Below, in pieces: positions 47,364 through 57,980 of a stretch of DNA of 64,000 nt. Numbering within the stretch: position 1 is the first letter of the stretch; each line of letters opens with the position of its first letter. This stretch comes from Streptomyces sp. MRC013 (GTDB lineage Bacteria > Actinomycetota > Actinomycetes > Streptomycetales > Streptomycetaceae): positions 1,612,001-1,676,000 of the forward strand of contig NZ_CP094264.1 in the NCBI RefSeq assembly GCF_023614235.1. Direction: 5' to 3'. The notes beneath the pieces were generated by a model. That model was not told the DNA's origin, did not search any database, and saw only the letters and a program-made list of their open reading frames with translations. The translations under genes were made by a program, and so were the position numbers.

Positions 47364-48593
47364 CTACTTCCTGCGTGTCTTCAGCAGCCTGCCCGGCCGG
47401 TCGCCCGCCGACTCCGGGGCCTTGACGAGGCCGAGTTCGCCGGCGAGCGCCCACAGGGCCTGCTTGACGGCCGACCTGGGGTCCAGCTCGTGCATGCGGC
47501 CCGCGTCGACGGCCGACTGGAGCTCCTTGAAGGCGGCGGGGACGCCGGTGCGGGCGACGCGGGTGCCGGTGATCCTCTCGACGAGGGCGGGCTGGATCTC
47601 CGTGTGGCGGGTGTGGCGGTTGACGACGGTCGTGGTGTCCTCCGCCTTGCGGATCTGGAGCCGGTCCCAGAGGCGGACCATGCGCTTGGCGGCGCGGACC
47701 GCGACGACGTCGGGGGTGACGACGAGGAGGGCCGTGTCGGCCATCTCGACGGCGGCGGCGTTCGCGGAGTCCATCTTCGTGCCGCAGTCGACGACGACGA
47801 CCTCGTAGCGGTGGCGCAGCGCGCTGACGATCTGGCGGGCGGACCGGTCGGCGACCTCCTCGCCGCGTTCGCCGTCGGCGGGGGCGAGGAGCAGGGACAG
47901 GCCGGTCGGGTGGGTGTAGAGGGCGTCCTGCAGGACGCGGGGGGTGATGTCCTCGATGGCCGCGAGGTCGACGGCGGAGCGGCGGAACTGCACGTCCAGG
48001 TAGGAGGCGACGTCGCCGGACTGGAGGTCGAGGTCGGCGAGGGCGGTGCTGCGGCCGGAGGCGCGGGCGGCGAGGGCGAGCTGGACGGCGGTGACGGTGG
48101 TGCCGACGCCGCCCTTCGCGCCGCTGACGGTGACGACGGTGCCGGCCGGCCCGCCGGGGGCGTCGCCGGTCCGGCCGAGGTGGCGGCGGACGCCGGCGGC
48201 CCAGGCGGCGGCGGACTGGACGCGCTGGGCGAGCTCCTCATACGCGAGGGGGAGGCCGACCAGGCCGCGGGCGCCGGAGTCCATGGCGGCCGAGTACAGG
48301 CCGGGGCTGGTGTCGGCGGTGACGAGGACGACGCCGACGGCGGGGAAGCGGAGGGCGACCTCGCGGATCAGGTCGAGGGCGGGTACGGGGCCGATCCGTT
48401 CGTGGACGAGGACGACCTCGGGGAGGCCGTCGACGGATTCGGCGGCCGCCCGGGCGAGGGCGTCGACGAGGGTGGTGGAGTCGCCGGCCGGTGCGGGGGC
48501 GGCCTGCTCGGCGTCGGGGAGCTGGCCGAGCAGGGTGGTGAGGGCGCGGGCGGCGTCGGGGTCGCCGGCGGCCGCGAGGACGCGAACGGTCAT
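47364..48593 (-). CDS. CpaE/TadZ-like localization ATPase
   Basis: The 409-residue protein has an N-terminal receiver-like pseudo-domain (MTVRVLAAAGDPDAARALTTLL, VVLVTADTSPGLYSAAMDSGARGLVGLP). The ParA/MinD-type ATPase has a deviant Walker A VSGAKGGVGTTVTAVQLA, then LADLDLQSGD and VVVDCGTKMDSA. TadZ/CpaE proteins position the Tad machine at its site in the cell. ATG 48593. Confidence 0.9.
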   Translation of the reverse strand: MTVRVLAAAGDPDAARALTTLLGQLPDAEQAAPAPAGDSTTLVDALARAAAESVDGLPEVVLVHERIGPVPALDLIREVALRFPAVGVVLVTADTSPGLYSAAMDSGARGLVGLPLAYEELAQRVQSAAAWAAGVRRHLGRTGDAPGGPAGTVVTVSGAKGGVGTTVTAVQLALAARASGRSTALADLDLQSGDVASYLDVQFRRSAVDLAAIEDITPRVLQDALYTHPTGLSLLLAPADGERGEEVADRSARQIVSALRHRYEVVVVDCGTKMDSANAAAVEMADTALLVVTPDVVAVRAAKRMVRLWDRLQIRKAEDTTTVVNRHTRHTEIQPALVERITGTRVARTGVPAAFKELQSAVDAGRMHELDPRSAVKQALWALAGELGLVKAPESAGDRPGRLLKTRRK

Positions 48594-48609
48594 CGTGCTG
48601 TCCGCCCCC

Positions 48610-49334
48610 TCACTTGTTCTTGTCTTCGCCGAGCGTGTACGTCGACTCGCCGGGCTTCGGGGCGGCGGGGCCGTCCTTCGGCAGCAGGGCGAGGCGCACG
48701 TGCTCGGCGAACGACTCGGCGTAGGCGACGCGCTGGGCGTCGGCGGTGGTGAGGGCGAAGGTGATCGGTACGGCCTCGCGGACGCCGCCGGCCGTGCCGC
48801 GGTCGCTCCCGCGCCGGTCGAGGGGGTGAGCTTGCCGACGTCGAGGACGCGGGCGCCGGCGACGATGAGCCGGGACTCGGCGACGGCGTTCCTGCCGCGG
48901 CCCTCGTCGTCGAAGGTGGCGAAGATGTTCACCCGCGCCCCGGCGGTGATCTTCCCGGCGACGCCGGTGGAGGCGTCGATCATGATGGCGATCTCCTGCT
49001 CCCCGCTCGCGAGGGCGGGCCGGTCGGCGATCATGTCCCTCTGGAGCAGGGATCCCTTCCCGAGGTCCGAGACGGCGATCTTGCCCCGGACGGCGGAGAG
49101 GTCCCTGACGGCGTTGGCGGACAGCCACCGCTCCGGCATGGTGATCTTCTCGAAGTGGCCGGGCCGGAGGGGCTCGTAGGCCGGCACGTCCGCCTTGACG
49201 CGGTACGCCGCGACCTCCGGTCCGACCTTCGCCTGGACGTCGCCGACGATGACGACGACGCCGGCGAACGCGCCGAGGGCGCACAGGACGGACAGGACCA
49301 GCAGGATGACGCCGCGGCGCTGACGTGCGTTCAT
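48610..49334 (-). pseudogene. CpaB/RcpC-like SAF-domain pilus protein, frameshifted
   Basis: ATG 49334 begins MNARQRRGVILLVLSVLCALGAF, one membrane anchor, followed by the SAF domain AYEPLRPGHFEKITMPERWL and ALASGEQEIAIMID. The frame breaks at the G5 run 48822-48826. With one more G the product continues LDRRGSDRGTAGGVREAVPI and ends GESTYTLGEDKNK at 48610, ~241 residues. CpaB proteins bind peptidoglycan and line the pilus channel. A sequencing error is likely. Confidence 0.85.
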
Positions 49335-49417
49335 GGGCGGGAGGACCTCGTGGGGTGGCGGGCGGAGGAGGGGCGGGGACGCGGGTGCGGGGGGCGCGGG
49401 CGGGGCGCCGGGGCGGG

Positions 49418-50311
49418 TCACGACGCGCGCCGCGTCGGCGTGCCCGGGGCCGGGGCGGCGAGGGGGCCGCGGGCCTCGGGCGCGTGGGGCGGGGCGAGCG
49501 GGGCGGCGCAGAAGCCGCAGCGGTCGCCGAGGAGCTCGACGCCGCACCAGGCGCAGGTCTCGCGGCGCACGGACGACACGAGCTGGTGCAGTACGGGCAG
49601 GTCGGGCAGGTACGCGGCGAACTCCACGAGCTTGGCCGTACCCCACCAGGCGGCGGAGGCGGCGGGCCGCGGGACCTCGTCGACGCCCTGGACGCGCCAG
49701 GCGGGGGCGAGGGTGCCGGTGACCCAGTCGGCGGCGAGCTGGCCGCGGGCGACGGCCATGCGGGTGGCGAACTCCGGCCCGGGGAACGGGTCGCCGCCCT
49801 GGGAGCCGAGGCGGACGAGGCGGGGCTCCGGGTTGGCGAGGACGGCGAACTGGGAGCCGGGCACCCAGGACTTGGCGTGCGCCTTGAGGGTGACGGGGAC
49901 GCGGTCGAGGCGGGCGACGGAGTTGAGTACGGCGCCGGCGTGGACGTAGTGGGCGAGGAGCCGGGCGGCGGTGGCGAGGACGCCGGGGCCGAAGTCGCAG
50001 GCGGACAGCTGGCGGAGCTGGCGGGCGAGGACGGCGACGCCGAGCGGCGGCAGGTCCAGCGGCAGCAGGGCGATGCGGTCGCTCTCCAGGAGGGCGCGCA
50101 CGGTGTGCAGGCGGTGCACGTGGGGGTGGGGGGTGGAGGCCGGGTAGAGGGCGACGAGGTGCCCGTACCGCTCGACGAGGGCCTGGGTGTCGGCGAGGGC
50201 TGCGGCCAGGGACTGGGCGCCGGGCGGGGGGAGTACGACGGCGCCGGGGGTGTGGGGGTCGGACGGTGGTAGCACCAGGTCGGCACTGGTGACGGCAATC
50301 GCGGTCGGCAC
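49418..50311 (-). CDS. Unknown protein with C-terminal zinc ribbon, first gene of Tad operon
   Basis: The 297-residue protein has no signal peptide. A mixed alpha/beta body (SLAAALADTQALVERYGHLVALYP, HRLHTVRALLESDRIALLPLDLPPLG) ends with two CxxC pairs, CAWC and CGFC, forming a small zinc ribbon, and a Pro/Ala tail. I recognise no family beyond its recurrence next to tad genes. GTG 50311 has GGGGAACC upstream. It may be a cytoplasmic regulator or adaptor of the pilus. Confidence 0.75.
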   Translation of the reverse strand: MPTAIAVTSADLVLPPSDPHTPGAVVLPPPGAQSLAAALADTQALVERYGHLVALYPASTPHPHVHRLHTVRALLESDRIALLPLDLPPLGVAVLARQLRQLSACDFGPGVLATAARLLAHYVHAGAVLNSVARLDRVPVTLKAHAKSWVPGSQFAVLANPEPRLVRLGSQGGDPFPGPEFATRMAVARGQLAADWVTGTLAPAWRVQGVDEVPRPAASAAWWGTAKLVEFAAYLPDLPVLHQLVSSVRRETCAWCGVELLGDRCGFCAAPLAPPHAPEARGPLAAPAPGTPTRRAS

Positions 50312-50504
50312 GCTGGTTCCCCGTTCGGTTCCGGCCACCGGTGTTCCCGGCGTGTCGCGGGGGTCCGCGACACCTTTCGCTCCGTGTGTGCTCCTGACCC
50401 GCACTTTATCGGCGGGAACGGGGCTGGAGAACCGCTTTCGGACTCCTCATGACAGATCACACGTTCCGCATAAGCCATCAAAACGTGCCAATTGCCCACG
50501 CGTT

Positions 50505-50520
50505 GGGCGGCGCGCCGCCC
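50505..50520. terminator. 16-bp palindrome downstream of NRAMP-like gene
   Basis: GGGCGGCGCGCCGCCC is a perfect hairpin just past the minus-strand transporter stop. The AT-richer DNA at 50455-50500 beyond it is the likely Tad operon promoter. Confidence 0.55.
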
Positions 50521-50538
50521 CGCGGCGGGCGCGGAGCC

Positions 50539-51853
50539 TCACCACGGCAGGTCGCGCACCTGCTCGACGCACAGCACCAGGAACAGCACCCCGGCCGCGC
50601 CCAGCATCGCGTTGCCGAACCACCCGTTGCGCCAGCCGCGGGGGGTGCGGGAGGAGTTGAGCAGCCACAGCAGGGTCAGGGCGAGGAACGGCATGAAGAA
50701 GGCGCCGACCACGCCGTAGACGACGACCAGGAAGAACGGCCGGTCCAGGAAGAGCAGCGACATCGGCGGGAAGGTCAGCCACAGCAGGTACGCGCGGAAC
50801 GGCACCGACCGTTCCGCCGGCACCGCGGCCTCCCCCGGCACCGCGGGGGCGCCGCCCCGACCCCGAAGACGGGCGACGAAGTCCGCGAACAGCAGGCTCA
50901 CGCCCTGCCACACGCCGATCAGCGAGGTCACGGACGTGGCGAAGAACCCGACGAGGAACAGCTTCGCCGTGGCCGCCCCGTACCGCTCCTCCAGCAGCCC
51001 GCCGAGGTCGACCAGGCCCTTGTCGCCCTCGGCGAGGACGATGCCCGAGGTGTGCAGCAGTTCGGCGCCCACGATCAGCATGGCCACGACGAAGACCCCG
51101 GTCGTCGCGTACGCGACCCGGTTGTCCAGCCGCATCACCCGCATCCAGCCGGTGTCCCGCCAGCCCTTGGCGTTGACCCAGTAGCCGTACGCGGCGAGGG
51201 TGATCGTGCCGCCGACCCCGCCGACCAGGCCCAGGGTGTACAGCAGCGAGCCGTCCGGGAGGGCCGGGACCAGCCCGGCGGGGAGGTCGCCGAGGTTCGG
51301 GGCCACCCGTACGGCCAGGTAGACGGTGACCAGGAACATCACGCCGACGAGGACCGTCATGACCTTCTCGAAGACGGCGTACCGGTTGAACCAGACGAAC
51401 AGCAGCCCGCCCACCCCGCACAGGACCGCCCACCATTTCAGGTCCATGACACCGGGGAACAGCGCGGCGAGCGGCAGGGCGGTGGAGGACATGGCGGCGG
51501 CGCCGTAGACGAAGCCCCACACAGCGACGTAGCCGGTGAAGTAGACGGTCGTCCACGGGCCCAGGGAGAGCCAGCCGTCGAGGAGGGTGCGACCGGTGGC
51601 GAGGTGCCAGCGGCCGGCGGCCTCGGCGAGGGAGATCTTGATCAGGCAGCCGAGGACGGCCGCCCAGAGAAGGGTGTAACCGTACCTGCCGCCGGCGACG
51701 AGCGTGGCGACCAGGTCGCCGGCGCCGACGCCGGTCGCGGCGACCACGATGCCGGGCCCGATGTGCCGCCAGCTCGGTCTGCGCAGCACGGGGGGAGGGC
51801 GCCCCGCCCCCGCCGCGCGCCACGCCGTGAGCGGTGTCCGCGGTGTCCGCCAT
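50539..51853 (-). CDS. NRAMP-family transporter lacking canonical metal motifs (start region frameshifted)
   Basis: Eleven or so membrane helices of NRAMP type are visible. Where classical NRAMPs have DPGN in helix 1, this has ATGVGAGDL; where they have MPH in helix 6, it has GGTITLAAYGYW. The substrate is therefore unlikely to be Mn/Fe by the usual site. The best start is ATG 51853 (MADTADTAHGV, AAGGGG upstream). It is out of frame with the body unless one base is removed from the C5 run 51807-51811. Alternatively GTG at VLRRPSW starts it. Confidence 0.8.
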
Positions 51854-52044
51854 GAGCCGTCGGCCCCTTCCCGTCTCTCCAGTGGTGCGCACGTCACCCA
51901 AGCGCCCGCCGGACGGACGCGCAAGGGCACGTACCGGAGCGGCCCTTTCCGGCCACGACCGGAGTTCCTTCTTGACGCGTCCATGCCATCACACCATCCT
52001 GCGACGACGGGGTCACCCACCCCGCCCCCCACTCAGGAGACAGC

Positions 52045-53394
52045 ATGCGACTACGCATACCCGGCGGACGGTCCGTCACCCTCGCGGCCGTCCTCGCGCT
52101 GGCCGTCGTGGCGCCCCTCACCGCCACCGCGAACACCCCCGACCCGGCCTCCGCCCCCTCCGCCGCCCCGGCCGCCGCCGCCGAGGAGGTCATCCGCCAG
52201 TACCGGATCCAGGGCCCGTCCACCCCCGCCGCACGGGCGGCGGTCGCCGCCACCGGAGCCTCGGTCGACGAGGTGGACGAGCGCGCGATCGTCGTCAGCG
52301 CCGACTCCGCGCAGGCCCGCGGCCTGCGCGCGCTCGGCCACCGCCTGGAGGCGCTGCCCGCCCCCGGCGCCCGCTCCGACCGCGGCACCGTCACGCCGAT
52401 GGACTTCCCGTCCGCCGACTCCCGCTACCACACCTACGCGGAGATGACGGCCGAGATCAACCAGCGGCTCCAGCAGTACCCGAACATCATGAGCAAGCGG
52501 GTGATCGGCAAGTCCTACCAGGGCCGCGACATCATCGCCATCAAGGTCAGCGACAACGTGGCGACGGACGAGAACGAGCCCGAGGTGATGTTCACCCACC
52601 ACCAGCACGCCCGTGAGCACCTCACCGTCGAGATGGCCCTCTACCTGCTGCGCGAGCTCGGCGCCGGCTACGGCTCCGACTCGCGCATCACCAACGCCGT
52701 CAACGGCCGCGAGCTCTGGATCGTGCCCGACCTCAACCCGGACGGCGGCGAGTACGACATCGCCTCGGGCACCTACCGCAGCTGGCGCAAGAACCGGCAG
52801 CCCAACCCCGGCTCCTCCTACGTCGGCACCGACATGAACCGCAACTGGGCCTACAAGTGGGGCTGCTGCAACGGCTCCTCCGGCTCCCCGAGCGCCATCA
52901 CCTACCGGGGGTCGGCCCCCGAGTCCACGCCCGAGGTGAAGGTCCTCGCCAACTTCGTCCGCTCCCGCGTCATCGGCGGGAAGCAGCAGATCCGGGCGTC
53001 GATCGACTTCCACACCTACAGCGAGCTGGTCCTCTGGCCGTTCGGCTGGACCTACTCCGACACCGCGCCCGGCATGACCCAGGACGACCGGGACGCCTTC
53101 GCCGCCGTCGGCCGCAAGATGGCCGCCAGCAACGACTACACCCCCCAGCAGTCCAGCGACCTCTACGTCACCGACGGGTCGATCGACGACTGGCTCTGGG
53201 GCAACCAGCGCATCTTCGCCTACACCTTCGAGATGTACCCGGGCAGCGCCTCCGGCGGCGGCTTCTACCCGCCCGACGAGGTGATCGAGCGCGAGACCGC
53301 CCGCAACCGCGACGCGGTGCTCCAGCTGGTGGAGAACGCCGACTGCATGTACCGGTCGATCGGCAAGCAGCAGCAGTACTGCTCCGCTCCCTGA
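52045..53394 (+). CDS. Secreted M14 zinc carboxypeptidase
   Basis: The 449-residue protein has a signal peptide to about residue 30 and a propeptide to about 115. The catalytic domain has zinc ligands His188 and Glu191 (THHQHAREH) and His323 (DFHTYSEL), substrate-binding [13 protein letters not shown], and catalytic Glu396 in YTFEMYPG. Two cysteines (GCCNG) and a C-terminal pair may form disulfides. It removes C-terminal residues from peptides outside the cell. ATG 52045 follows AGGAG. Confidence 0.95.
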   Translation: MRLRIPGGRSVTLAAVLALAVVAPLTATANTPDPASAPSAAPAAAAEEVIRQYRIQGPSTPAARAAVAATGASVDEVDERAIVVSADSAQARGLRALGHRLEALPAPGARSDRGTVTPMDFPSADSRYHTYAEMTAEINQRLQQYPNIMSKRVIGKSYQGRDIIAIKVSDNVATDENEPEVMFTHHQHAREHLTVEMALYLLRELGAGYGSDSRITNAVNGRELWIVPDLNPDGGEYDIASGTYRSWRKNRQPNPGSSYVGTDMNRNWAYKWGCCNGSSGSPSAITYRGSAPESTPEVKVLANFVRSRVIGGKQQIRASIDFHTYSELVLWPFGWTYSDTAPGMTQDDRDAFAAVGRKMAASNDYTPQQSSDLYVTDGSIDDWLWGNQRIFAYTFEMYPGSASGGGFYPPDEVIERETARNRDAVLQLVENADCMYRSIGKQQQYCSAP

Positions 53395-53438
53395 TCCATC
53401 GGGCCCACCCGCCCCGCGGGGCGCCCGCTCCCACCCGT

Positions 53439-53475
53439 CCTCCGCGGCGGCACGGTTCCCGTGCCGCCGCGGAGG
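53439..53475. terminator. 17-bp perfect hairpin terminator
   Basis: Arms at 53439-53455 and 53459-53475 with a TTC loop lie downstream of the carboxypeptidase. Confidence 0.8.
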
Positions 53476-53666
53476 CGCGACGGGCGGCCGGCGCGCGGCA
53501 CCCCGGACCGGGCGGCCGGCGGGCGGGGCCGGCGGTCCGGCTCGTCGCGTGGCGCCCCCGTCGCAGCCGGGCGGGAAACGCCGGCCCGGTCCCCGACCGG
53601 GGGTTGGACACGGCCGGGCGGAGTGCGCGACGATCCCCGCACCGGGTGCGACGAGAGGGAGGCCCG

Positions 53667-54962
53667 ATGGCCGCCGGACAGCCGGAAGGACCCGACGCGC
53701 TCGCCGCGCGGCTCGCGGACGAGCGGATCGACCACCGCTTCAAGGGCCTCCCGCCGGACGCGGACGGCCTGACCGTCGGCGAGCTCGCCGCCGAGCGGCG
53801 CAACGTCTTCGCGGGCGGCTTCACCACGCCGCTCCTGACGCTCTCCGCCGAGGCCCTGGAGCACAACCTGGCGCTGCTGGGGGCGTACTCCGCGCGCCAC
53901 GGCCTGGCGTTCGCCCCGCACGGCAAGACGACGATGGCGCCGGGGCTGTTCGCCCGGCAGCTGGCGCACGGCGCCTGGGGCATCACGGTGGCCGTCCCGC
54001 ACCAGGCGCGGGTGTGCCGGGCCTTCGGGGTGCGGCGGGTGTTCCTGGCGAACGAGCTGGTCGACGCGGCCGCCCTGCGCTGGGTCGCCGCGCGGCTCGC
54101 GGACGACCCCGGCTTCCACTTCGTCTGCTACGTCGACTCGGTGCGCGGCGTCGAGCTGATGGACGAGGCGCTGGCCGGATCCGCGCGGCCCGTGGACGTG
54201 GTGGTCGAGCTGGCGGCGGGCGAGGGCGCCCGGACCGGGGTGCGGACCCGTGCGGCGGCCGTGGACGTCGCCCGCGCGGCGGCGCGGACGGCGTCGCTGC
54301 GGCTGGTCGGCGTCGCCGGGTACGAGGCGCAGGTGCCGGACGCGTCCCCGGCGACCGTACGGGCGTGGCTGCGGCGGCTCGTCGGGCTGGCGGCGGAGCT
54401 GGACGGGGCGGGGCTCCTCGCGGACGCGGAGGAGATCGTCCTCAGCGCGGGCGGCAGCGAGTGGTTCGACGCGGTCGCGGACGTGTTCGCGGAGGTGCCG
54501 GAGCTGTCGGCACCCGTGCTGAAGCTCCTGCGGTCGGGGGCGTACGTCTCCCACGACCACGGGCACTACGAGCGGCTGACGCCGTTCAACCGCGTTCCGG
54601 AGGAGGGTGCGCTGGAGCCGGCGTTCCGGCTGTGGGCGCAGGTCGTCTCCCGGCCCACGCGGGAAGAGGCGTTCCTCAACGCGGGCAAGCGGGACGTCTC
54701 GTACGACCTGGGGCTGCCCGTGCCGCACCTGGTGAGGTCCGGCCGGGACGGCGCGGTCCGCCCGGCGGAGGGGCTGGCGGTGACGGCGCTGTCGGACCAG
54801 CACGCCTGGCTGCGGACGGACCCGGAGGGCACCGGGCCGGAGGTCGGGGACTGGGTGGCGCTGGGGCTGGCGCACCCGTGCACGGTGTTCGAGAAGTGGC
54901 CGCTGATCCCGCTGGTGGAGGCGGACGGGACGGCCGTCGACTACGTCCGCACGTTCTTCTGA
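53667..54962 (+). CDS. Amino acid deaminase / D-serine dehydratase-like (alanine racemase N-fold)
   Basis: The 431-residue PLP enzyme has the alanine racemase TIM barrel with the Schiff-base lysine in LAFAPHGKTTMAP. The C-terminal D-serine dehydratase-like domain has EAFLNAGKRDVSYDLGLPVP, ALSDQHAWLR and VALGLAHPCTVFEKWPLIP, holding the His/Cys metal-ligand pattern. Family members deaminate D-serine, D-threonine or 3-hydroxyaspartate. ATG 53667 follows GAGAGGGAGG. Substrate is not visible. Confidence 0.88.
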   Translation: MAAGQPEGPDALAARLADERIDHRFKGLPPDADGLTVGELAAERRNVFAGGFTTPLLTLSAEALEHNLALLGAYSARHGLAFAPHGKTTMAPGLFARQLAHGAWGITVAVPHQARVCRAFGVRRVFLANELVDAAALRWVAARLADDPGFHFVCYVDSVRGVELMDEALAGSARPVDVVVELAAGEGARTGVRTRAAAVDVARAAARTASLRLVGVAGYEAQVPDASPATVRAWLRRLVGLAAELDGAGLLADAEEIVLSAGGSEWFDAVADVFAEVPELSAPVLKLLRSGAYVSHDHGHYERLTPFNRVPEEGALEPAFRLWAQVVSRPTREEAFLNAGKRDVSYDLGLPVPHLVRSGRDGAVRPAEGLAVTALSDQHAWLRTDPEGTGPEVGDWVALGLAHPCTVFEKWPLIPLVEADGTAVDYVRTFF

Positions 54963-55024
54963 GGACCGGGTCCCCGGCCTCCGCGGCGGGGCGCGCACGG
55001 GTGGAGCCGTCCTCCGGGAGGCCG

Positions 55025-56496
55025 TCAGGCGCGGGAGGGCTCGCGGTCCTCGGCGCGGCGCGGCGACGGCAGCCACACGCCGCCGGCGAAGTCGGAGCGG
55101 CGCAGCAGCAGCTGGGCGCCGACCGCGCACACGACGGCGGCCAGGGCGAAGCCGTACGCGGGGGTGCGGCCGTCGGCCGCGGTTACGTGGACGAGGCCGG
55201 CCGACAGGACGGTGACGGCGCGTCCGACGCGGCCGTTCCAGGCGGTCGCGGCGAGCGGCGGCACGGCCCACAGCAGGTACCAGGGCTGGACCATCGGGGA
55301 GAGCACCACCAGCGCGAGCAGGGCGAGGCCCAGGGCGTGCAGCGGGTCCAGCCGGCCGCGCGCCACCCACGACGCGAGGTAGGCGACGAGGCCCAGGGCC
55401 AGGGTCAGGCCCATGGCCTGGACGGCCCGTTTGACGGGCTCCGGTTCGGCGCCGGACAGGTGGTGCATGGACTCGCCGAGTACGACGCCGAGGTCGCTGC
55501 TGAGGGAGAGCGCCGTGTGGATCGTCCCGGCGACGCTCTGGGTGCGCAGCCAGCCGAAGCCGGTGCCGGCGCACAGCGTCGCGCCGACCGCGACGCCGGC
55601 GGCCACGGCGCCGGGTCCGAGCAGGCCCTTCGCGATCCGCCGCAGCAGCGGCCCGGACGCCTCGCGGCCGACGGCGGCCCCGATGAACAGCAGCGCGAGC
55701 GCGGCCGGCGACTTGACCGTCATGGCGAGGGCGACGAGGGCGCTGCCCGCGACCCAGCGGCCGCGGCGCACCGCGAGCGCGGTGCCCGCCAGGAGCAGGC
55801 CGGCCATCAGCCCGTCGTTGTGGAGCCCGCCGACGACGTGGACGAGGAGCAGCGGGTTGAGCGCGCCGAGCCAGAGCGCGCCCGCCGTGGCCCGGCGCGG
55901 GGCGAACCGGAGCAGCGCCCAGAACAGCAGGGCGAGCGCGGCGACGGCGACGGCCCGCATCCCGAGCACGGCCGGCACGATGTGCCCGGCCGCCGCGGCG
56001 GCGACGGCCTTCGCGAGGAGGAGGAAGGCCGGGCCGTACGGGGCGGGGGTGTCCGTCCAGTGTCCGCCGACGCTCGCGGCGGCCGCCCCCCGAGCCCGTC
56101 GGGCGCGAGGACGGACGGCCCGTGGCGGTAGACGTCGTGGCCCTCGACGACCATGGCGCCCTGCGCGATGTAGCTGTACACGTCGGCGCTGTACAGCGGC
56201 GGGGCGAGGAGGAGCGGGGCGGTCCACCAGGCGAGCGTGGCGGCGGCCGCCCGGGCCCGCACGGGGACGCCCTCGGCGACCAGCCGCCCGTACCGCCACC
56301 AGGCGACGACCAGGAGGGTGAGTCCGGCGAGGGCCAGGAGCGTTCCGGGCCGGGTCGTGTCCTGGGTTCGCGGGAGCCACAGGCCCCACGAGTCCCGGGC
56401 CGGCAGTGCGCCCGCGGCCCAGCCGCCCAGGGCCACCCCGGCCGACCCGGCCGCGCCCAGGCGCCTGCATCCGGCGACGCTCCTCAAGGACCACAT
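55025..56496 (-). pseudogene. MptB-like polyprenol-phosphomannose-dependent mannosyltransferase, frameshifted
   Basis: ATG 56496 starts MWSLRSVAG. Helices and the GT-C loop LYSADVYSYIAQGAMVVEGHDVYRHGPSVL are in one frame. From 56086-56091 (C6 run) onward the rest (AAASVGGHWTDTPAPYGPAFLL, ALNPLLLVHVVGGLHNDGLMAGL, SPMVQPWYLLWAVPPLA) is in another. One extra base restores a ~490-residue enzyme. MptB enzymes add alpha-1,6 mannose to lipoglycans. The break is likely a sequencing error. Confidence 0.85.
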
Positions 56497-56743
56497 GGGG
56501 AGCCAACCTACCCGGCCGGGCCCGCCGACCCGCCCCGGCCGGCACGCTCCCCGTACGGCCGCCCCGGTCGCGGAAGGCCGTCCCCCGGAAGGCCGTCCCC
56601 CGGAAGGGTGCCCCGCGGCCGGAGGGCCGCCACCGGGGAGGGCGCTGCGACCGGTGCGGAGCCGGCCGGGGCCGTCCCCGCCGGTTGCCCGGCGTGGCGC
56701 AAAACACGAGGCGTGGCGGACCGCGCGACCGTAAGCTCGCGGC

Positions 56744-57955
56744 ATGCAGGTCATCCAGTCGGCGAAGCTCGCCAACGTCTGTTACGAAATCCGCGGCCCG
56801 GTGCTCGAGGAGGCGATGCGGCTGGAGGCGGCGGGCCACCGCATCCTCAAGCTGAACACCGGCAACCCGGCCGCGTTCGGCTTCGAGTGCCCGCCCGCGA
56901 TCCTCGAGGACATGCTCCGCAACCTCGGCACGTCGCACGGGTACGGCGACGCGAAGGGCCTGCTCGCGGCGCGGCGCGCGGTGATGAGCCACTACGAGAC
57001 GCGGGGCGTCCCGCTCTCCGTGGAGGACATCTACCTCGGCAACGGCGTCTCGGAGCTCATCCAGATGTCGATGCAGGCCCTCCTCGACGACGGCGACGAG
57101 GTCCTCGTCCCGGCCCCGGACTACCCGCTGTGGACGGCGTCGGTGGCGCTGGCGGGCGGCACGCCGGTGCACTACCGGTGCGACGAGCAGTCCGACTGGA
57201 TGCCCGACCTGGCCGACGTCGAGCGCAGGATCACCGACCGCACCAAGGCGCTCGTCGTCATCAACCCGAACAACCCGACCGGCGCCGTCTACGACGACGA
57301 GATGCTGCGCGGCCTCACCGAGATCGCCCGCCGGCACAACCTGGTGGTCTGCTCGGACGAGATCTACGACAAGATCCTCTACGACGGCGCCACCCACACC
57401 CCGACCGCCGCCGTCGCCCCGGACCTGCTGTGCCTGACGTTCAACGGCATGTCCAAGAACTACCGCGTGGCCGGCTACCGCAGCGGCTGGCTGGCCGTCT
57501 GCGGCCCGAAGGCGCACGCCTCCTCGTACATCGAGGGCCTGACGATCCTCGCCAACATGCGCCTGTGCGCGAACATGCCCGCCCAGCACGCCATCGCGGC
57601 CGCCCTGCAGGGCCTGCAGTCGATCGAGGCGCTGGTCGCGCCGGGCGGCCGGCTGCTGGAGCAGCGGGACGCGGCGTACGAGCGGCTGATCGACATCCCG
57701 GGCGTCAGCTGCGTGAAGCCGAAGGGCGCGCTGTACCTCTTCCCGCGCCTCGACCCGGCCGTCCACAAGATCAAGGACGACCGGCAGATGGTCCTCGACC
57801 TGCTGCGGGCGGAGAAGATCATGGTGGTGCACGGGACGGGCTTCAACTGGCGCGAGCCGGACCACTTCCGCATCGTGACGCTGCCCACCACCGTGGACCT
57901 GGTCGACGCGGTCACCCGGATCGGGACCTTCCTGGACGGCTACAGCCAGCACTGA
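56744..57955 (+). CDS. AlaA-like class I aminotransferase
   Basis: This 403-residue fold-type I PLP enzyme has LKLNTGNPAAFGFECP, GYGDAKGLLAARRAV, VINPNNPTGAVY, CSDEIYDKILYDG and the Schiff-base lysine in FNGMSKNYRVAGYRSGW, plus a C-terminal arginine in FRIVTLP. It matches glutamate-pyruvate aminotransferase AlaA/AlaC. ATG 56744 follows TAAGCT (56732-56737) by 6 nt: leaderless. Confidence 0.93.
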   Translation: MQVIQSAKLANVCYEIRGPVLEEAMRLEAAGHRILKLNTGNPAAFGFECPPAILEDMLRNLGTSHGYGDAKGLLAARRAVMSHYETRGVPLSVEDIYLGNGVSELIQMSMQALLDDGDEVLVPAPDYPLWTASVALAGGTPVHYRCDEQSDWMPDLADVERRITDRTKALVVINPNNPTGAVYDDEMLRGLTEIARRHNLVVCSDEIYDKILYDGATHTPTAAVAPDLLCLTFNGMSKNYRVAGYRSGWLAVCGPKAHASSYIEGLTILANMRLCANMPAQHAIAAALQGLQSIEALVAPGGRLLEQRDAAYERLIDIPGVSCVKPKGALYLFPRLDPAVHKIKDDRQMVLDLLRAEKIMVVHGTGFNWREPDHFRIVTLPTTVDLVDAVTRIGTFLDGYSQH

Positions 57956-57980
57956 CCGTCACATGGACCAGACATAATTT

